DNA from: Natrinema amylolyticus_A
GTDB lineage: Archaea; Halobacteriota; Halobacteria; Halobacteriales; Natrialbaceae
Reading direction: 5' to 3'
NCBI RefSeq assembly: GCF_042678045.1
Contig: NZ_JBHUDI010000003.1
Location: 310,001 to 374,000 of the forward strand
Length of the DNA stretch: 64,000 nucleotides
In this document: positions 60,384 through 64,000 of the stretch, piece after piece
Layout of the letters: every line of letters begins with the position of its first letter
Numbering within the stretch: the stretch's first letter is position 1
The notes under the pieces: generated by a model
Databases searched by the model: none
What the model saw: the letters and a program-made list of their open reading frames with translations, nothing else
Told to the model about the DNA's origin: nothing
Translations under genes and position numbers: made by a program

Positions 60384-60617
60384 TCGCTGTCTTTGTCTGC
60401 ACTCAATCGTATCCAGTGTGATTATAAAAGCCCTTTCCTTTGCGTCCGCGACTGCGGGCGAATCACACACTCCTAGTTATACCTGAATGACGATTCCTCG
60501 GCTGATTCGCGTCGCCACCCGCCGATCGACTCCCTGACTGTCGCGATACTTGCCGCTATCTTCACCGCGACCGGGAAAGTCACAAAGGTTTCAACGCTCG
60601 AGCAAGAGGTTCGAGTG

Positions 60618-61334
60618 ATGTCAGTGCCGTCTGGTCGGTCGCGCGCGCTCGCTGGGGTGCTCATTGTTGCCGGAATGATCGCCGCCGGCGTCCTCGTCTC
60701 GCCGACGACAGTGCTCGAGACCGTCGACGCGGTGGCCGCGGACCCACTTTCGTTCGGACTCGTCGTCGTGGGGCTCTATCTGGTGCGGCCGGCGTTGGCT
60801 TGGCCGACCACGCCGCTTGCAGTCGTCGTCGGCTACGGCTTCGGCGTCACGGCCGGCGTTCCCATCGCGCTCGCCGGCGTCGTCACGACGGTGCTCCCGG
60901 TTTTCGTCGCGGTCCAGTGGCTCACTGACGACACGGCTCCCACGGCTGCCAGCGACGCTGGTCTGCTCGAGCGGGCCGGTGAAACCGTCGCGCGCTATTA
61001 CGACACGGCGGGCCCACTACGGGGCGTCACCGCTTCGCGGCTGGCACCGATCCCCTCGGACGTCGCAACCTGTGCCGCCGCCGTCAGCGGCGTCGAACTC
61101 CGGTATCTGATCGTCGGCACCGCGATCGGCGAACTGCCCTGGACGATCGCCGCGGTCGTCGTCGGTGCCTCCGCAGCGACGGTCTCGACAAGTGGCCTCG
61201 GTGATCTCGGGCTCGCACTCTCGCTTGGCTGTGCGATGGCTGCCGCGCTCTTGCTCGCTGGGCCGCTCTATCGCATGCTCCGAGCACGGACTCAACGGCG
61301 TGCCGACGGCTCGAGGCGATCGACGGACGGGTAA
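60618..61334 (+). CDS. TVP38/TMEM64 (DedA-like) membrane protein
   Basis: 238 residues from ATG 60618 (a GTG three bases earlier is possible), with about five or six transmembrane helices. The family region is RPALAWPTTPLAVVVGYGFGVTAGVPIALAGVVTTVLPVFVAVQWL and, later, RLAPIPSDVATCAAAVSGVELRYLIVGTAIGELPWTIAAVVVGA with the conserved R-x-x-P-I-P. Related proteins scramble or move phospholipids. The role here is unknown. The tail is basic. Confidence 0.82.
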   Translation: MSVPSGRSRALAGVLIVAGMIAAGVLVSPTTVLETVDAVAADPLSFGLVVVGLYLVRPALAWPTTPLAVVVGYGFGVTAGVPIALAGVVTTVLPVFVAVQWLTDDTAPTAASDAGLLERAGETVARYYDTAGPLRGVTASRLAPIPSDVATCAAAVSGVELRYLIVGTAIGELPWTIAAVVVGASAATVSTSGLGDLGLALSLGCAMAAALLLAGPLYRMLRARTQRRADGSRRSTDG

Positions 61335-61359
61335 CTGGGCTCTTTGCGTTGAGACGCGC

Positions 61360-61536
61360 TCACCGGAACGGATCGCTACAATCGATGATGACCCCGTGAT
61401 GCGGACAGACGTACTTGCAGTGGCGTTTGTACATCGGCGACTCACAGTGTGGACAGCGAGGGCCGCCAGCCGCTCGGTCGCTCGAGTCGTCCACGGGAGC
61501 GCCACCAGCGGTGCCATCCCCACTGTCGGCAGTCAT
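61360..61536 (-). CDS. Small zinc-binding protein
   Basis: 58 residues read on the minus strand: a polar start MTADSGDGTAGGAPVDDSS, then CPHCESPMYKRHCKYVCPHH and GVIIDCSDPF. Cys28, Cys31, Cys44 and the HxH or Cys53 can form one zinc site. Haloarchaea have many such one- or two-CPxC small proteins. An earlier ATG is not in frame. It sits between TVP38 and nrdJ, its frame has no stop, and codon use is typical. Confidence 0.7.
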   Translation of the reverse strand: MTADSGDGTAGGAPVDDSSDRAAGGPRCPHCESPMYKRHCKYVCPHHGVIIDCSDPFR

Positions 61537-61645
61537 ACGACCGTGTTCTCGCCGACCGGTGCTAAGTGTGGTGTTTCCGGTAGTTCAGCGACGGAAAATG
61601 AGAAACAGAATGAAAGGTACCGCTCGAAACGGCCTCAGTCAGCGC

Positions 61646-64000
61646 TTAGCACTCGCTCCAGCCACAGGACTCGCAGGTCTTGCAGCCTTCGGAGAAGTAC
61701 AGCGACATCGAGCCACAGTCGGGACATTCCGGCGACTCGCCGGCATCGATGAGGTCCTGGGTCGTGTCGTCGTCGGCATCCGCGCCGCCCTGTGCGGCGG
61801 CTGCACCGCCGTCGGTCTTGTGACCGTCGGATTCGACGGGATCCGCGTCAGCCGATTCCTCGAGCGTCTGCTGTTTCGGGTACGGCTTGTCGATCTCGCC
61901 CTCGAGATAGCGACGCATCGCGGTGCCGATCGCGTCCGGGATCGACTGGATCTGCTCGCCTTTGTCCCAGGCGACCTTGGGACTGCGGGTCCCACAGAGT
62001 TCGTCGACGATTTCGTCGGGGTCGACACCCGAGCGAAGCGAGGTCGAGATGACTTTCGCTAGCGCCTCAGTAAAGGAGTTGGTGAAGCCACCGGAGTGGC
62101 CGATGTTCGCGAACAGCTCGAACGGCTGGCCGGTCTCGGGGTCTTCGTTGATCGTCACGTAGATCTTCCCGTAGCCGGTGTCGATGCGCTGGCTGACGCC
62201 CTGGAGGGCGTCGGGCCGTTCGCGCTTCTCGGTGAAGTCGACCTGCATCGGCTCGGCGTCGCCCAGCAGCGCGTCGACGTCTTCCTCGAGGATGTCCTGG
62301 ACCTCTTTGCTCTCGAGGAACTGCTCGAGTCCGCCGAAGATCTCGTCGATCTGCTCGACCAGCGCCTCGGCGGCCTCGGTCTCGTCGGCGAAGTCGGTGT
62401 TATCGGCGCGCGTGGTCAGCACCTGCTTGCTGCGAGTCCCGTCGCGGTAGTAGGTGACACCCTTGCCGCCGTGCTCGTAGATGTACTCGAACACGTCCTT
62501 GGCGTCTTCAAGTGTGGAGTCGTTGGGCGCGTTAACGGTCTTCGAGATCGCGGAGTCGACACCCTCCTGGCAGGCGACCTGCACGCCAGCGTGCTCTTTC
62601 GCCGAGAGATCACCGGTCGTGACGAATAGTTCGCCGATGGCGTCGGGTACCGTCGAGAGTCCCTCGACGCCGTTGAACTGATTGGTCGCCATCTGCTCTT
62701 TGGCCTCTTCCTTGACCGCGTCGACGTCGATGTCGTTGTCCTTCAGGACGCGGAGGAAGTAGTCGTCGAACTCGACGAGCATCTCGTCGCCCTGAACGTC
62801 GTCGGAGACGTTCTTGTAGTAGGCAACGTTATAGATGGGTTCACAGCCGCCGGTGGTGTTGCCGACCATGCTCGTGGTGCCCGTGGGGGCGATGGTCGTC
62901 GTGTTGTGGTTCCGGATCGGGAACCCGTCCTCCCAGTCGTCGGCATCGAGGCCGGTCTGGTGCTCGAACCACTCGCGGTACTCGGTTGGGTTCGCGTACT
63001 TGGACTTGTCCCACTCGTCGAAGCTCCCGCGCTCCTCGGCGAGTTCGTGGGACGTCCACTTCGAGGTGTGGTTGATGTGGGTCATCAGCTGGCGCGCGAC
63101 CTCGTTGGAGGCCTCGCTGCCGTACTCCATGCCGAGCTGGATGTACAGCTGCGCCAGGCCCATGATGCCCAGCCCGATCTTGCGCATCTCCCGAACCTTC
63201 TGTTCGATCTTGTCGACCGGGAAGTCCGACATCGTGACGACGTTCTCGAGGAACCGGGTGCCCATCTCGATGCGCCGATCGAACTCCTCGAAGTCGACGG
63301 CGTCTTCGAGGAAAGCGTCCACGGCGTCCGCGAGCGTGTCGTACTCGTCGCCGTGCTCGTCGTACCAGACGCGCCAGTCAGGGGCCTCGAGGTCAGCGAG
63401 CGTCGAGAGGTTGATGTGGCCGAGGTTGCAGGCCTCGTACTCCTCGAGGGGCTGCTCGCCACAGGGGTTCGTCGCGAGAATGCGGTGGTCAGGGTGTTTC
63501 TCGACGTCGAAGGAGTGTTGCTTGTTCACCCGCTCGAGGTAGATAACGCCGGGTTCGCCGTTCTCGTGAGCGCCTTCGACGATGTCTTCCCAGAGTTCCT
63601 CGGCTGGGATCGACAGCTCCGCGCCGACCTCGACGTATTCTCCGAGGCCGAACATGTCGTAGAGCTCCTTCGTCTCTTCCGTTGCAATGTGTGCCTCGCC
63701 CGTTCGGGGGTTGGTAAACGTAAACTCCTCGCCGTTCTGGACGGCCTCCATGAAGTCGTCAGTGATGCCGACAGAGATATTGAAGTTCGAGAGATGGCCC
63801 TCGACGGCGTTCCGGAGATGCTTGGGGACCCGCCCCTCGTCGTCGATGAGTTCGCGGGCTTCGTCCAAGGCTTCCTGGAAGGAGGTGTGGGTGTAGTCGT
63901 CGGGGTCGTTCAGGCGCAGCGTCTCGGCCAGCGAGACGTCCTTGTTCTTGGCGTGGATGAACTGGATGACGTCGGGATGGGAGACGCGCATGACGCCCAT
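61646..64000 (-). CDS. nrdJ: Adenosylcobalamin-dependent (class II) ribonucleotide reductase, C-terminal part
   Basis: The last 784 residues of a larger enzyme; the N-terminus lies beyond the window. It reduces ribonucleotides to deoxyribonucleotides using B12. Seen: MGVMRVSHPDVIQFIHAKN, the active site NPCGEQPLEEYEACNLGHINL (Cys and Glu radical residues), HNTTTIAPTGTTSMVGNTTGGCEPIYN (the substrate phosphate loop), GVTYYRDGTR, and a C-terminal zinc ribbon CPDCGS...CKTCESCGWSEC, which class II enzymes use for re-reduction. No frame break is seen. Confidence 0.95.
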   Translation of the reverse strand: MGVMRVSHPDVIQFIHAKNKDVSLAETLRLNDPDDYTHTSFQEALDEARELIDDEGRVPKHLRNAVEGHLSNFNISVGITDDFMEAVQNGEEFTFTNPRTGEAHIATEETKELYDMFGLGEYVEVGAELSIPAEELWEDIVEGAHENGEPGVIYLERVNKQHSFDVEKHPDHRILATNPCGEQPLEEYEACNLGHINLSTLADLEAPDWRVWYDEHGDEYDTLADAVDAFLEDAVDFEEFDRRIEMGTRFLENVVTMSDFPVDKIEQKVREMRKIGLGIMGLAQLYIQLGMEYGSEASNEVARQLMTHINHTSKWTSHELAEERGSFDEWDKSKYANPTEYREWFEHQTGLDADDWEDGFPIRNHNTTTIAPTGTTSMVGNTTGGCEPIYNVAYYKNVSDDVQGDEMLVEFDDYFLRVLKDNDIDVDAVKEEAKEQMATNQFNGVEGLSTVPDAIGELFVTTGDLSAKEHAGVQVACQEGVDSAISKTVNAPNDSTLEDAKDVFEYIYEHGGKGVTYYRDGTRSKQVLTTRADNTDFADETEAAEALVEQIDEIFGGLEQFLESKEVQDILEEDVDALLGDAEPMQVDFTEKRERPDALQGVSQRIDTGYGKIYVTINEDPETGQPFELFANIGHSGGFTNSFTEALAKVISTSLRSGVDPDEIVDELCGTRSPKVAWDKGEQIQSIPDAIGTAMRRYLEGEIDKPYPKQQTLEESADADPVESDGHKTDGGAAAAQGGADADDDTTQDLIDAGESPECPDCGSMSLYFSEGCKTCESCGWSEC

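Overview
The window is a haloarchaeal chromosome segment, most like Natrialbales such as Natrinema, Haloterrigena or Natrialba. The evidence is GC-rich DNA with strong third-position GC, acidic proteins, Tat lipoprotein signals with twin arginine, leaderless genes with TATA boxes about 25 bases upstream, and archaeal genes such as Orc1/Cdc6, L40e, Taw1, Tsr3, CTP-dependent riboflavin kinase and DUF99. The genus is inferred from general similarity only. A 31-base run of N (20976-21006) shows this is an assembled draft.

Region 1 (1-5.3 kb) holds a partial trm1, a SWIM zinc-finger gene and an orc1/cdc6 gene with a repeat-bearing replication origin. The origin repeats (consensus CACCCCNCGGTGCCGCTGTA, seven copies) are split into two groups by a complete IS1341-type (TnpB-only) element. 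hisH closes the region. Region 2 (5.7-20.8 kb) is a mixed housekeeping stretch: two MFS transporters, trmO, an ABC exporter, a TehA-like channel, OsmC, uracil-DNA glycosylase with a DUF99 protein, metallo-beta-lactamases, L40e with Tsr3, a SpoIIM membrane protein, DUF502, and two IS remnants. A chain of hairpins next to the assembly gap follows.

Region 3 (21.2-26.1 kb) carries ilvE, a ribB-ribK riboflavin operon, a Na/Ca exchanger and an AI-2E family permease. Region 4 (26.3-39.9 kb) is a surface polysaccharide or glycosylation island. It has four glycosyltransferases, five alkaline-phosphatase-superfamily enzymes, a flippase and an FkbM methyltransferase, with taw1 inside. Most of its genes overlap by ATGA or GTGA. 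Where they do not, tiny open frames often bridge the junction.

Region 5 (40.0-52.7 kb) contains two complete phosphate uptake operons (pstSCAB) with two phoU genes. Both pstS genes share a nearly identical promoter block. The C-terminal remnant of a third pstS lies between the operons. A palindromic repeat of about 85 bp occurs three times around this locus. Region 6 (52.9-64 kb) holds a halocyanin-like copper protein, a fixA-fixB-fixCX electron-transfer flavoprotein operon, a halofilin/bactofilin-like protein, small conserved haloarchaeal genes, tRNA-Leu(GAG), a TVP38-type membrane protein, a small zinc protein and the 3' part of a B12-dependent ribonucleotide reductase.
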